Shown here one piece after another: positions 46,139 to 55,337 of a stretch of 64,000 nucleotides of DNA. How positions within the stretch are numbered: position 1 is the stretch's first letter; the number at the start of each line of letters is the position of its first letter. The stretch is from Endobacter medicaginis (GTDB lineage: Bacteria > Pseudomonadota > Alphaproteobacteria > Acetobacterales > Acetobacteraceae). Where the stretch lies: NCBI RefSeq assembly GCF_014192375.1, contig NZ_JACHXV010000001.1, positions 1-64,000 on the forward strand, in the 5' to 3' direction. The translations under genes and the position numbers were made by a program. Below the pieces are notes generated by a model that was given only the letters and a program-made list of their open reading frames with translations, did not search any database and was not told the DNA's origin.

Positions 46139-46393
46139 TCAGGGCTCGTCTTCGTCGTCGCCGGCGTTCTCGTCGTACCAGTCGAGCATCTCGTCGTGGA
46201 ACTCGGGATCGTCGAGCAGGCGCTTGGCCAGGGCCGCGACGAGCAGGGCCGGCACCGGAAGTTCCGGCGCGTCCTCGTCGATCTCGGTGGCGGACGCAAT
46301 GCGCACCGACATGTGCTCGCCCTGCTGGCCGATCACCAGCGCGAACTCGCCCGGCTCGAGGGTGAGGTCGTCGTCGGAAGAGGAATCGCTCAT
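46139..46393 (-). CDS. Hypothetical acidic protein, 84 residues
   Basis: Start MSDSSSDDDLTLEPGEFALV, then MSVRIASATEIDED, PALLVAALAKRLLDDPEFHD, and acidic C-terminus DENAGDDEDEP. More than a quarter of residues are Asp or Glu. No known domain, but the pattern resembles the small acidic proteins of unknown function found in this order. Codon use normal. Confidence 0.7.
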   Translation of the reverse strand: MSDSSSDDDLTLEPGEFALVIGQQGEHMSVRIASATEIDEDAPELPVPALLVAALAKRLLDDPEFHDEMLDWYDENAGDDEDEP

Positions 46394-46537
46394 GTCGGGA
46401 TACTCCGTTGCGGTGCGGACAAGTCTATGGCGTGTGCGGCGCCTGTCACCCTATTGTTGCGTTGTCCGAACATCGTCCGGCGATCGGCGCCGGGGAGCGG
46501 AGCGGACGAGCCTTGCGCCTTGGGGAGGGCGCCACCG

Positions 46538-46840
46538 ATGAGGATTGCCATCTGTACGGCCCTGTGCGGCCTGTCGCTTGCTTTTGCGGTGCCGGCGCGT
46601 GCCGAAAATGCACAGCAGACCCTGATGAAGACCTGCAACACCGAGGCGAAGACCAAGGCCGTCGCCGGCGCGGCGCGCAAGGACTTCATGAGCCACTGCC
46701 TCAGGGGCGAACCCACCGACGCCCCGGCCAAGCCCGCCACCCCGCAGGAGCGGATGAAGGCCTGCAACGCCGACCCCCAGGCCAAGACCCTGAAGGGCGA
46801 CGCCCGCAAGGCCTTCATGAGCAGCTGCCTGAAGAAATAA
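46538..46840 (+). CDS. PsiF repeat protein, exported
   Basis: 100 residues: signal peptide MRIAICTALCGLSLAFAVPARA, then two PsiF repeats, MKTCNTEAKTKAVAGAARKDF with MSHCL and MKACNADPQAKTLKGDARKA with FMSSCLKK. Each repeat has one Cys pair, as in E. coli PsiF, whose gene responds to phosphate starvation. Function unknown. GGGAG site upstream. Convergent with rho, with a large inverted repeat between. Confidence 0.88.
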   Translation: MRIAICTALCGLSLAFAVPARAENAQQTLMKTCNTEAKTKAVAGAARKDFMSHCLRGEPTDAPAKPATPQERMKACNADPQAKTLKGDARKAFMSSCLKK

Positions 46841-46869
46841 TCGGCCCAAGCCCGGACCGAAAAGGACGA

Positions 46870-46989
46870 GGGGGCGTCCAGAATGGTCAGATGGCGTGAG
46901 AGGACGAGAACCGGAGCGGAGCGGCCTTGATGGCCGTGAGCACCGGAAGCGCAGGCCTCTCGCGCCAGATGGCCGTTCTGGGCGCCCCC
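46870..46989 (+). repeat. Long inverted repeat between psiF-like gene and rho
   Basis: 34-base arms at 46870-46903 (starts GGGGGCGTCCAGAATGG) and 46956-46989 (ends TTCTGGGCGCCCCC). Of the 34 pairs, four are T-G (wobble in RNA), two are mismatches and the rest are Watson-Crick. The 52-base loop contains CCGGAGCGGAGCGGCC, TTGA, then GGCCG, a further small stem. Ends five bases before the rho stop. Possible two-way terminator or structured RNA. Confidence 0.8.
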
Positions 46990-46994
46990 GCCCC

Positions 46995-48365
46995 TCAGGT
47001 ATTCATGGCGTCGAAGAAATCCTGATTGGACTTGCTGTATTTCAGCTTGTCGATGAGGAAGTCCATCGCGTCCTGGCTGCCCATCGGGCTGAGGATACGG
47101 CGCAGCACCCACATCTTCGACAGGGTGGCGCGGTCGACCAGCATCTCTTCCTTGCGGGTGCCGGACTTGGTGATGTCGATGGCCGGGAAGGTGCGGCGAT
47201 CGGAGAGCTTGCGGTCGAGGATCAGCTCGGAGTTGCCGGTGCCCTTGAACTCCTCGAAGATCACCTCGTCCATGCGCGAGCCGGTGTCGATCAAGGCGGT
47301 CGCGATGATGGTCAGCGAGCCGCCCTGCTCGATGTTGCGCGCCGCACCGAAGAAGCGCTTCGGCCGCTGGAGCGCGTTGGCGTCGACACCACCGGTCAGC
47401 ACCTTGCCCGAGGAGGGCACCACGGCGTTGTAGGCACGTGCGAGTCGGGTGATGGAATCGAGCAGGATGACGACGTCGCGCTTGTGCTCGACGAGGCGCT
47501 TGGCCTTCTCGATCACCATCTCGGCGACCTGCACGTGGCGGGTCGAGGGCTCGTCGAAGGTGGAGGCGACGACCTCGCCGCGCACCGAGCGGGCCATGTC
47601 GGTGACTTCCTCGGGACGCTCGTCGATCAGCAGCACGATGAGGAACACGTCGGGGTTGTTGGCGGTGATGGCCGACGCGATCGACTGCAGCATCACCGTC
47701 TTGCCGGTGCGCGGCGGGGCGACGACGAGGGCGCGCTGGCCCATGCCGATCGGGGCCACGAGGTCGATGATGCGCGGGGTGTAGTCCTTGGTGCGGGCCT
47801 GCTTGTCGCCCTTGTCGGCGCGCAGCGTCAGCACCTCGCCGGCGGCCGGCGCGGCCGCGGGCGCCGGCGCGGGTGTGGCGACGGCAGGCGCCTGGCTCTG
47901 GCCGACGGGAACGGTGTCGTTCTCCATCTTGAGGCGGCGGTCGGGGTAGAGCGGGGTGAGGTTGTCGAAGTTGATGCGGTGGCGGACCGCGTCGGGGGCC
48001 TCGAAATTGATCGTGTTGACCTTCAGCAGCGCGAAATAGCGCTCGCCGTCACGCGGGGCGCGGATCTCGCCCTCGACGGTGTCGCCGGTGCGCAGCGCGA
48101 AGCGCCGCACCTGGGAGGGACTGACATAGATGTCGTCGGGGCCGGGCAGGTAGTTCGATTCCGGGCTGCGCAGGAAGCCGAACCCGTCGGGGAGGATTTC
48201 CAGCGTGCCGATGCCGAAGATCGCCTGCTCGTTGTCGGCCAGCGCCTTGAGGATGGCGAACATCATGTCCTGCTTGCGCAGCGATGATGCGTTCTCGATC
48301 TGCAGCGATTCGGCCAGGGAAAGCAGGTCGGCCGGGGTTTTGGCCTTGAGTTCGGCAAGATGCAT
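46995..48365 (-). CDS. rho: Transcription termination factor Rho
   Basis: 456 residues from ATG 48363-48365. RNA-dependent hexameric helicase that ends transcription. N-terminal [21 protein letters not shown]-fold [20 protein letters not shown], Walker [15 protein letters not shown], Walker [18 protein letters not shown]-loop [17 protein letters not shown]-loop [13 protein letters not shown] and arginine-finger region [10 protein letters not shown]. Between RNA- and ATP-binding parts (about 165-195) lies an Ala/Pro-rich insert ([20 protein letters not shown]) that E. coli Rho lacks. The 250-base leader has no other gene. Confidence 0.96.
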   Translation of the reverse strand: MHLAELKAKTPADLLSLAESLQIENASSLRKQDMMFAILKALADNEQAIFGIGTLEILPDGFGFLRSPESNYLPGPDDIYVSPSQVRRFALRTGDTVEGEIRAPRDGERYFALLKVNTINFEAPDAVRHRINFDNLTPLYPDRRLKMENDTVPVGQSQAPAVATPAPAPAAAPAAGEVLTLRADKGDKQARTKDYTPRIIDLVAPIGMGQRALVVAPPRTGKTVMLQSIASAITANNPDVFLIVLLIDERPEEVTDMARSVRGEVVASTFDEPSTRHVQVAEMVIEKAKRLVEHKRDVVILLDSITRLARAYNAVVPSSGKVLTGGVDANALQRPKRFFGAARNIEQGGSLTIIATALIDTGSRMDEVIFEEFKGTGNSELILDRKLSDRRTFPAIDITKSGTRKEEMLVDRATLSKMWVLRRILSPMGSQDAMDFLIDKLKYSKSNQDFFDAMNT

Positions 48366-48615
48366 CGAGAAATGAGCCTCGGAAATCAATCAGGGATCCC
48401 GCGGGCACGGCAGACGGGTCGTCCAAGGGTCGGGACGAGGGGGTCCGGGAAAACCGGGCGTCTGTGGGTGATGTGTCCGGCAGGACGAGAAAACGGCGGG
48501 GGTCAGACGCGAGCCGGTCGACCAAGGTCGGGCTGCTCGCGCCGAACATCCGGCAGTTAGGCGATCAGCCCCACCATGTCAACGACAACGCCCCGGATGA
48601 CCGCTGCGGGCACGT

Positions 48616-49602
48616 TTAAGCGCTACGTCCGAGCCAGCCCTTGCGCCAGAACCACAGCAGCGGCAGGCAGATCGTCACCGCCATCAGCGCCAGCGCATAG
48701 AAGTAGCCGTAATGCCAGTGCAGCTCCGGCATGTGCTCGAAATTCATGCCGTAGATCGAGGCGACCAGGGTGGGGGGCACGCCGATGAAGCTGACCACGG
48801 TCAGCAGCCGCAGCCCGCCATTCTGGTCGATGTTGATGAAACCGAGCGTGGCATCGAGCAGGAAATGCACCTTCTCCATGCATTGGTTCTCATAGTCGGT
48901 CAGCGAGCCGACGTCGCGCTGCAGCGTCTGCAGGCGCTGGCCGATCGCGGCGGGGCAGGTGTCGAAGGTGTTGTCGGCGAGATACGAGCAGATGCGCTGC
49001 ACGCCGAGCAGTGAATCGCGCACCGCCGAGACCAGCTCGCCGGTGCGGCCGATCTGGGCGAGGGTGAGGCGCATGGCGCGGTCGTGCTGGCGTTCGGGGC
49101 GGCGGAGGCGGCCGCCAGCCTCGACATTGAAGATGCGGCGCGACAGCCGGTCGAGCTCGCCGCCGGTATGCTCGAGGATGTCGGCGAGGCGGTCGATGAT
49201 CGCCTCCAGCAGGCCGACGAACATGGCCGAGCTGCCGACATGCTCCTCCCCCTTGGCCAGCCGGTCGGAGAAGAGCTGGAACACCGGGTAATCGGTGTAG
49301 CGCAGGCTGAGCAGGTGGTCGCGCGACAGCACGAAGCCGAGCGGACCCTTGAACACCCCGCCCTCGACCCGGCGCAGCAGCGTCATGCTCAGATAGAGCA
49401 CGTCGCCCTCGCGATACTGGCGCGAGGAGGTCTCGATCTCCTCCAGGTCGGCGCGGGTGGGGATTTCGAGCCCGGTGGCCGCCTCCACCAGGCGGATGTC
49501 CTCGGGGCTGGGGTCGAGCAGGTCCAGCCAGACCGCCTGGTCGGCCTCGGCCGGGCTGGTGACGGGGAACGGCTTGATGCGGGGCGGATGGGCGAGGATC
49601 AT
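48616..49602 (-). CDS. corA: CorA-family magnesium/cobalt transporter
   Basis: 328 residues. Large cytoplasmic funnel domain with long helix (KVHFLLDATLGFINIDQNGGL, DYENQCMEKV), then two C-terminal membrane helices; signature YGMNFEHMPEL follows helix 1. Forms a pentameric divalent-cation channel in the inner membrane; selectivity for Mg, Co, Ni or Zn cannot be told from the sequence. Start ATG 49600; divergent from trpB. Confidence 0.93.
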   Translation of the reverse strand: MILAHPPRIKPFPVTSPAEADQAVWLDLLDPSPEDIRLVEAATGLEIPTRADLEEIETSSRQYREGDVLYLSMTLLRRVEGGVFKGPLGFVLSRDHLLSLRYTDYPVFQLFSDRLAKGEEHVGSSAMFVGLLEAIIDRLADILEHTGGELDRLSRRIFNVEAGGRLRRPERQHDRAMRLTLAQIGRTGELVSAVRDSLLGVQRICSYLADNTFDTCPAAIGQRLQTLQRDVGSLTDYENQCMEKVHFLLDATLGFINIDQNGGLRLLTVVSFIGVPPTLVASIYGMNFEHMPELHWHYGYFYALALMAVTICLPLLWFWRKGWLGRSA

Positions 49603-49699
49603 CGAATGGCAGCGTTGCGCGGGGCGGGGGGCTTCGCAAGGGGGAGCTGCGCGACGCGCAGGGTGACGCAGGGGCGGGCGTTGCGTTAAAGCAGGCGCG

Positions 49700-50950
49700 A
49701 TGAGCGCGTTCCCCGATCATGAAACTGTCACGCACGACCACCTGACGCCGAACAGCCGGCGGAGCGGGCCGGATGCGCGCGGCCGGTTCGGGCAGCATGG
49801 CGGACGCTTCGTCGCCGAGACGCTGATGCCGCCGATCCTCGAGCTGGAGGCGGCGTACGAGGCGGCGAAGGCCGATCCCGGCTTCCGCCGCGAGCTCGAT
49901 TTCCATCTGAAGGATTATGTCGGCCGGCCGAGCCCGCTGTGGCTGGCGCGCCGGCTGACCGAGGAGCTGGGGGGGGCAAAGGTCTATCTCAAGCGCGAGG
50001 AGCTCAACCACACCGGCTCGCACAAGCTCAACAACGTCATGGGCCAGATCCTGCTGGCCCGGCGGATGGGCAAGAAGCGCATCATCGCCGAGACCGGGGC
50101 GGGGCAGCACGGGGTGGCCACCGCCACGGTGTGTGCGCTGTTCGGGCTGGAATGCGAGATTTTCATGGGCGAGACCGACGTGGTCCGCCAGCAGCCCAAC
50201 GTATTCCGCATGCGGCTGCTGGGCGCGAAGGTCCATGCGGTGAAGGCGGGCGCGGGCACGCTCAAGGACGCGATGAACGAGGCGATGCGCGACTGGGTCG
50301 CCAACGTCGCGACCACCTATTACCTGATCGGCACCGTCGCCGGCCCCGCCCCCTACCCGGCCATGGTGCGCGACTTCCAGTGCGTCATCGGCGACGAGAC
50401 CCGTGCGCAGATCCTCGCCGCCGAAGGCCGGCTGCCGGATGCGATCGTGGCCTGCGTCGGCGGCGGGTCGAACGCGATGGGCATCTTTCACCCGTTCCTC
50501 GACGATGACGGCGTGCGGCTGATTGGCGTCGAGGCGGCGGGGCACGGGTTCGATTCCGGCCAGACCGCGGCCAGCCTCAATCGCGGCCGTCCCGGCGTGC
50601 TGCACGGCAACCGCACCTACCTGCTGCAGGACGCGGACGGGCAGATCGAGGAGGCGCACTCGATTTCCGCCGGGCTCGACTATCCCGGCATCGGGCCGGA
50701 GCATTCGTGGCTGTATGACACCGGGCGCGGCGAGTATGTCGGCGCGACCGACGAGGAGGCGCTCGCCGCCTTCACGCAGCTCGCCCGCACCGAGGGCATC
50801 CTGCCGGCGCTGGAGAGCGCGCACGCGCTGGCCCATGTGGCGAAGCTCGCGCCGACCCTGCCGGCGGAGGCGATCGTCGTGGTCAACCTGTCGGGGCGTG
50901 GCGACAAGGACATCTATACCGTGGCCGAGCATCTCGGAGTGACGTTGTGA
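49700..50950 (+). CDS. trpB: Tryptophan synthase beta chain
   Basis: 416 residues. PLP enzyme joining indole and serine. [23 protein letters not shown] Lys in [33 protein letters not shown], the phosphate loop [10 protein letters not shown] and the final SGRGDKD motif. An N-terminal tail of about 25 residues precedes the family start. Its stop overlaps the trpA start (GTGA). Together with trpA it forms the channelling alpha2-beta2 complex. Confidence 0.96.
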   Translation: MSAFPDHETVTHDHLTPNSRRSGPDARGRFGQHGGRFVAETLMPPILELEAAYEAAKADPGFRRELDFHLKDYVGRPSPLWLARRLTEELGGAKVYLKREELNHTGSHKLNNVMGQILLARRMGKKRIIAETGAGQHGVATATVCALFGLECEIFMGETDVVRQQPNVFRMRLLGAKVHAVKAGAGTLKDAMNEAMRDWVANVATTYYLIGTVAGPAPYPAMVRDFQCVIGDETRAQILAAEGRLPDAIVACVGGGSNAMGIFHPFLDDDGVRLIGVEAAGHGFDSGQTAASLNRGRPGVLHGNRTYLLQDADGQIEEAHSISAGLDYPGIGPEHSWLYDTGRGEYVGATDEEALAAFTQLARTEGILPALESAHALAHVAKLAPTLPAEAIVVVNLSGRGDKDIYTVAEHLGVTL

Positions 50951-51789
50951 GCCGCATCGCCGGGCGCTTCGCCGAGCTCGCCGCCGCGGGGCGCGGCGCG
51001 CTGATCCCCTATCTCCAGGCCTACGATCCGGATCTCGCCACATCCGAGGCGATCCTGGCCGGGATGGCGGAGGCAGGCGCGGACCTGATCGAGATCGGGG
51101 TGCCGTTCTCCGATCCGATGGCCGACGGACCAACCATCCAGCGCGCCGCACGGCGCGGGCTTGCGGCCGGGGCGACGCTGGCCGGGGTGCTGGCGATGGT
51201 GGCCCGCTTCCGCGCGCACGACACCACCACGCCGGTGGTGCTGATGGGCTATCTCAACCCGATCGACAGCTACGGGCCCGAGCGCTTCTGCAACGATGCC
51301 GCCGCCGCCGGGGTGGACGGGCTGATCGTGGTCGACATGCCGGCCGAGGAGGCGGACCTGCTCGCGCCGCACGCCGCCGCCGCCGGCCTCGACATCATCC
51401 GGCTGGTCGCGCCGACCACCGATGCGGCGCGGCTGCCGGTGGTGCTCGAGGGGGCGTCGGGCTTCATCTATTATGTGTCGATCACCGGCATCACCGGCAC
51501 GCGCAGCGCGAGTTCGGACGAGCTTGCCGCCGCCCTGCCCCGCATCCGTGCCGCCAGCCGCCTGCCGGTGGCGATCGGCTTCGGCGTGCGGACACCGGCA
51601 CAGGCGGCCGGGGCCGCGCGGATCGGCGATGCGGCGGTGGTCGCCTCGGTGCTGATCGAGACGCTGGCCGCGACCCTGGACGACCGGGGACGGGCCACGC
51701 CGGGCACCGTGGATTCGGTGCTTGCGGAGGTGCGCGCCCTCGCCGCCGCGGTGCGGGCCCCGCAGAAGATCAAGGAAGACGTTCGATGA
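50947..51789 (+). CDS. trpA: Tryptophan synthase alpha chain
   Basis: 280 residues, TIM barrel. Cleaves indole-3-glycerol phosphate to indole. Motifs: [19 protein letters not shown] (catalytic Glu and Asp), [38 protein letters not shown] and [14 protein letters not shown] start overlapping trpB; stop overlaps accD start (ATGA). Confidence 0.96.
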   Translation: MSRIAGRFAELAAAGRGALIPYLQAYDPDLATSEAILAGMAEAGADLIEIGVPFSDPMADGPTIQRAARRGLAAGATLAGVLAMVARFRAHDTTTPVVLMGYLNPIDSYGPERFCNDAAAAGVDGLIVVDMPAEEADLLAPHAAAAGLDIIRLVAPTTDAARLPVVLEGASGFIYYVSITGITGTRSASSDELAAALPRIRAASRLPVAIGFGVRTPAQAAGAARIGDAAVVASVLIETLAATLDDRGRATPGTVDSVLAEVRALAAAVRAPQKIKEDVR

Positions 51790-52652
51790 GCTGGCTGACC
51801 ACCTATGTGCGGCCGAAGATCCGCAACCTGCTCGGCAAGCGCGAGGTGCCCGACAATCTGTGGGTGCAGTGCGACGCGTGCAAGCAGATGATCTTCGTCA
51901 AGGATCTGGAGAAGAACCTCAAGGTCTGCCCGCATTGCAGCCACCACATGCGCGCGGACGCCGCCGAGCGGCTGGCCTGGACCTTCGATGACGGCCAGTA
52001 CACCCGCATCGAGCTGCCGAAGGCGCCGCATGATCCGCTGGGGTTTCGCGACCGCAAGCGCTACCCCGACCGCCTGAAGGAGGCGCGCGCCGCCACCGGC
52101 CACGACGATGCGCTGATGGTCGCACACGGCACGATCGGCGGCGAGCCGGCGGTGGTGGCGGTGCTGGCATTCGAGTTCCTGTCCGGCACGATGGGGGCGG
52201 CGGTCGGCGAGGGGCTGGTGGCCGCGGCGCGGCTGGCGGTGTTGCAGAAGGCGGCCCTGGTGGTGTTCACCGCCTCGGGCGGAGCGCGCATGCAGGAGGG
52301 GATGATCAGCCTGATGCAGATGCCGCGCTCGGTGATCGCGCGGCAGATGCTGCGCGAGGCGAAGCTGCCCTACATCGTCGTGCTGACCAACCCGACCACC
52401 GGCGGCGTGACGGCCTCCTTCGCCATGCTCGGCGACGTGCAGATCGCCGAGCCGAACGCGCTGATCGGGTTTGCCGGCCAGCGGGTGATCCAGCAGACGG
52501 TGCGCGAGACGCTGCCGGAGGGGTTCCAGCGTTCGGAATACCTGCTTGATCACGGCATGCTGGACATGGTGGTCGCCCGACGCGAGCTGCCCGGGCGGCT
52601 GGGCACGCTGATCGCGCTGCTCGGCCATGGGGCGGCGAAGGTCGCGGCCTGA
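51786..52652 (+). CDS. accD: Acetyl-CoA carboxylase carboxyltransferase subunit beta
   Basis: 288 residues. Zn ribbon CDACKQ...VCPHC (Cys29, Cys32, Cys48, Cys51), then the crotonase-like carboxyltransferase domain: TASGGARMQEGMISLMQM, YIVVLTNPTTGGVTASFAMLGD, EPNALIGFAGQRVIQQTV. With AccA it makes malonyl-CoA for fatty acid synthesis. Overlaps trpA (ATGA). Confidence 0.96.
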   Translation: MSWLTTYVRPKIRNLLGKREVPDNLWVQCDACKQMIFVKDLEKNLKVCPHCSHHMRADAAERLAWTFDDGQYTRIELPKAPHDPLGFRDRKRYPDRLKEARAATGHDDALMVAHGTIGGEPAVVAVLAFEFLSGTMGAAVGEGLVAAARLAVLQKAALVVFTASGGARMQEGMISLMQMPRSVIARQMLREAKLPYIVVLTNPTTGGVTASFAMLGDVQIAEPNALIGFAGQRVIQQTVRETLPEGFQRSEYLLDHGMLDMVVARRELPGRLGTLIALLGHGAAKVAA

Positions 52653-52660
52653 GCACGCAG

Positions 52661-54022
52661 ATGGGCGTCGCCACGATCTCTCCCGACCGCGTGCTGCCGA
52701 CCATCGCGCGCAGCGGCGAGGCCGGGCGGATGGATGCGATCCTCGAACGGCTGCATCATCTCTATCCGCAGCTCATCGACCTCTCTCTCGGCCGGATCGA
52801 GCGTCTCGCCGCCCGGCTCGGCCACCCCGAACGCGCACTGCCGCCGGTCATCCACGTCGCCGGCACCAACGGCAAGGGCAGCACCTGTGCGACGCTGCGG
52901 GCGATCGCCGAGGCCGCCGGCTGGCGTACGCATGTCACCGTCTCGCCGCATCTGGTCGCACTCAACGAGCGCTTCCGCATCGCCGGCCGTCTGGTGGACG
53001 ACACCGAACTCGCCGACACGCTGGCCGAGATCGAGCGGGTCAACGCAGGCGCGCCGATCACCATCTTCGAGGTGCTGACCGCCGTCTGGCTGCTGCTGTT
53101 CTCGCGTCATCCGGCCGAGCTCGCGGTCGTCGAGGTGGGCCTGGGCGGTCGCTATGACGCCACCAACCTGCTCGACCGGCCCGCCGCCTGCGCGATCGCC
53201 TCGATCTCGATGGATCACGAGGCCTTTCTCGGCGACAGCCTCGCCGGGATCGCCGGCGAGAAGGCCGGCATCATCAAGCCGGGCGTCCCGGTGGTCACCG
53301 GGCGGCAGGCCCGCGAGGTGATCGAGGTGATCGAGGCGGAGGCCCGGGCGAAGGACGCGACGCTGTGGCTGCGCGACCGCGACTGGTGGATCGAGCCCGC
53401 CGGCGACCGGCTGGCCTATCGCGACCGGCACGGATCGCTCGACCTGCCGCTGCCGTCGCTGCCCGGGGCGCACCAGATCGACAATACCGGCCTTGCCGTC
53501 GCCGCGCTGCGCGCCGCCCTGCACGCGGGCGACGGACTGCCGGTGCTGCCCGGGCGGGCGTGGGAGGGTATTGCCCGGATCGACTGGCCGGGACGGCTGC
53601 AACGCCTGCATGGAGCGCTCGCCGCGCGCCTGCCGCCCGGCTGGGAGCTGTGGCTGGACGGCGGCCATAACCCCGGCGCCGGCCTCGCACTGGCCGACAC
53701 GCTCGCCGGCTGGTCGGACCGGCCGCTGCATCTGCTGGTCGGCATGAAGCAGAGCAAGAATGCCGCCGGATTTCTCACCCCGCTGCTGGCGCACGTGCGG
53801 AGCGTCTGGGCAGTCGCCGAGCCCGACCAGCATCTCGCCCTGCCGGTAGCCGAGATCGTCGCCGCCTCGGGCGGGATCGCGCAGCCTGGCCCGACCGTTG
53901 CCGATGCGCTGGCGAAACTGTCGGGCGAGGCCCCCGCCTCTCCCGCCGCGCGGGTGCTGGTCTGCGGCTCGCTCTATCTCGCCGGAGAGGTGCTCAAGGC
54001 CGATGGCAGCCTGCCGCGATGA
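52661..54022 (+). CDS. folC: Dihydrofolate synthase/folylpolyglutamate synthase
   Basis: 453 residues. Adds glutamate to dihydropteroate and folates. P-loop VIHVAGTNGKGSTCATLRAI, HVTVSPHLVALNERF, VVEVGLGGRYDATNLLDRP, SISMDHEAFLGDSLAGIAGEKAGIIKPG, C-terminal LDGGHNPGAGLALADTL. ATG 52661, eight bases after accD. Confidence 0.95.
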   Translation: MGVATISPDRVLPTIARSGEAGRMDAILERLHHLYPQLIDLSLGRIERLAARLGHPERALPPVIHVAGTNGKGSTCATLRAIAEAAGWRTHVTVSPHLVALNERFRIAGRLVDDTELADTLAEIERVNAGAPITIFEVLTAVWLLLFSRHPAELAVVEVGLGGRYDATNLLDRPAACAIASISMDHEAFLGDSLAGIAGEKAGIIKPGVPVVTGRQAREVIEVIEAEARAKDATLWLRDRDWWIEPAGDRLAYRDRHGSLDLPLPSLPGAHQIDNTGLAVAALRAALHAGDGLPVLPGRAWEGIARIDWPGRLQRLHGALAARLPPGWELWLDGGHNPGAGLALADTLAGWSDRPLHLLVGMKQSKNAAGFLTPLLAHVRSVWAVAEPDQHLALPVAEIVAASGGIAQPGPTVADALAKLSGEAPASPAARVLVCGSLYLAGEVLKADGSLPR

Positions 54023-54029
54023 GCCGGCG

Positions 54030-54455
54030 ATGACGCTGCATCTGATCAAGCTGGCGGTGGGCGCGGACAGCATCGAGGCGATCGCCGGCTTCCAGGCGCG
54101 ACGCGGCCATGCCCGCCACGGCGGGCCCTATCTGCTGACCCGCAACCATCCGAAGCGGGCGGCGGACATCCTCGCAGGCGCCGGTTCGATCTACTGGGTG
54201 GTGGCCGGCGTGGTCCAGGCCCGTCAGCGCATTGCCGGTTTCGTGCCCGACACGCGCGAGGACGGCTCCGACTGCACCGCCGTGGTGCTGCAGGGCCCGC
54301 TGGTCGCGGTGGCACCGCGCAGGATGCGGGCGTTTCAGGGCTGGCGCTACCTGTCGGCGGCCGACGCGCCGCCCGATCTCGACGCCGGGCCGGCCGACAC
54401 CACCGCGCTGCCGCCGGGACTGCGGCGCGAGCTGGCCTCGCTCTGCCTGATCTGA
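54030..54455 (+). CDS. DUF1489 family protein
   Basis: 141 residues. Start MTLHLIKLAVGADSIEAIAGF, then YLLTRNHPKRAADILAGAGSIYWVVAGVVQARQRI and AVAPRRMRAFQGWRYLSAADAPPDL, the pattern of DUF1489 proteins of alphaproteobacteria. Function unknown. Seven bases after folC; last gene of the trpB-accD-folC block. Its stop lies in a terminator-like hairpin. Confidence 0.85.
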   Translation: MTLHLIKLAVGADSIEAIAGFQARRGHARHGGPYLLTRNHPKRAADILAGAGSIYWVVAGVVQARQRIAGFVPDTREDGSDCTAVVLQGPLVAVAPRRMRAFQGWRYLSAADAPPDLDAGPADTTALPPGLRRELASLCLI

Positions 54456-54466
54456 GCCGATCAGGC
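54445..54466. terminator. Two-way hairpin between convergent genes
   Basis: GCCTGATC-TGAGCC-GATCAGGC, perfect 8-bp stem. It includes the stop codons of both the DUF1489 gene (TGA) and the convergent racemase (TCA on this strand). No T-run. Confidence 0.55.
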
Positions 54467-55186
54467 GGCGCGGTCTGCCAGGTCCATCCCCGAGAGCGCG
54501 AAGGCGACCGCCGCCTCGGCGTGGATGCGTGTGGAATCGAAGCACGGCAGGGCCAGGGCGGTACCGTCGACCAGCATGCAGATCTCGGTGCAGCCGAGGA
54601 TCACGCTGTCGGCGCCCGCCGCCGCCGCTTCGGCGACCATCGCCTGCACGCAGGCGCGGGAGCTGTCGCGCACGGTGCCGCGGCACAGCTCGTCGAAGAT
54701 GATGCCGTGCATCTGCGCACGCTGCGCCTCGGGCGGCACGCTCACCTCGAGTGCCGAGCCCTCGCGCATGCGCTGCTGATAGAAGCCATGCTGCATGGTG
54801 TAGGCGGTGGCCAGCAGCAGCGGGTTCGTCCGCCCCGCGGCCAGCAGGGCGGCGCCGGTGGCGTCGATGATGTCGATCAGCGGGAGGTCGGTCGCCGCGG
54901 CGACGTCGCTGGCGACGAGGTGCATGGTGTTGGTGCAGATGAGCACGCAGTCCGCACCGGCCCGACGCAGCGCGCGCGCGCCCTCGGCGAGCCTCTGACC
55001 GGCAAGGTCCCAGCGCCCGGCGCGCTGGGCGGCGACGATCTCGGCGAAGTCGACCGAGACCAGGACGATACGCGCCGAATGCAGGCCACCGAGACTGGCT
55101 TCGACCATCCGGTTGATCTGGTCGTAATAGATGGCGGTGCTCTGCCAGCTCATCCCGCCGAGAAGACCGATCGTTTTCAATGTCAT
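54461..55186 (-). CDS. Aspartate/glutamate racemase family protein
   Basis: 241 residues. MTLKTIGLLGGMSWQSTAIYY is the start of YgeA/RacX-type broad amino-acid racemases. Catalytic cysteines in CVLICTNTMHLVA and SVILGCTEICMLV. Makes D-aspartate, D-glutamate or other D-amino acids; exact substrate cannot be read. Divergent from an Lrp-type regulator, with dyads between, so it is probably controlled by it. Confidence 0.9.
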   Translation of the reverse strand: MTLKTIGLLGGMSWQSTAIYYDQINRMVEASLGGLHSARIVLVSVDFAEIVAAQRAGRWDLAGQRLAEGARALRRAGADCVLICTNTMHLVASDVAAATDLPLIDIIDATGAALLAAGRTNPLLLATAYTMQHGFYQQRMREGSALEVSVPPEAQRAQMHGIIFDELCRGTVRDSSRACVQAMVAEAAAAGADSVILGCTEICMLVDGTALALPCFDSTRIHAEAAVAFALSGMDLADRAA

Positions 55187-55250
55187 GAGAGGGCCGCCCG
55201 ATGTCTCGCGTCACAGGGAATCTATTGCGGGTCTGAAGCAAGGTTCGTGC

Positions 55251-55319
55251 TATTTTCCGCCTGATATCCAGAATTTCCGCAAAATAAGGGCGAGTATTGG
55301 ATAAAATCTGCAAGATTTT
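55251..55319. promoter_or_regulatory. Lrp-type operator region
   Basis: AT-rich gap between the racemase and lrp genes. AAAATCT-GCA-AGATTTT (55303-55319) is a perfect dyad 18 bases upstream of lrp; TATTTT (55251-55256) and AAAATA (55281-55286) form a second inverted pair. Lrp octamers usually bind several such AT-rich sites. Confidence 0.6.
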
Positions 55320-55337
55320 TGCGTGTGGTGAGGGAAG

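Noticed and set aside
46870-46989. tRNA, tmRNA or 6S RNA gene
   Set aside because: The fold is one long hairpin; no cloverleaf, CCA end or known conserved loops.
48890-51151. 753-residue minus-strand frame over corA and trpB
   Set aside because: Antisense to trpB and out of frame with corA; Arg/Pro/Gly-rich without motifs.
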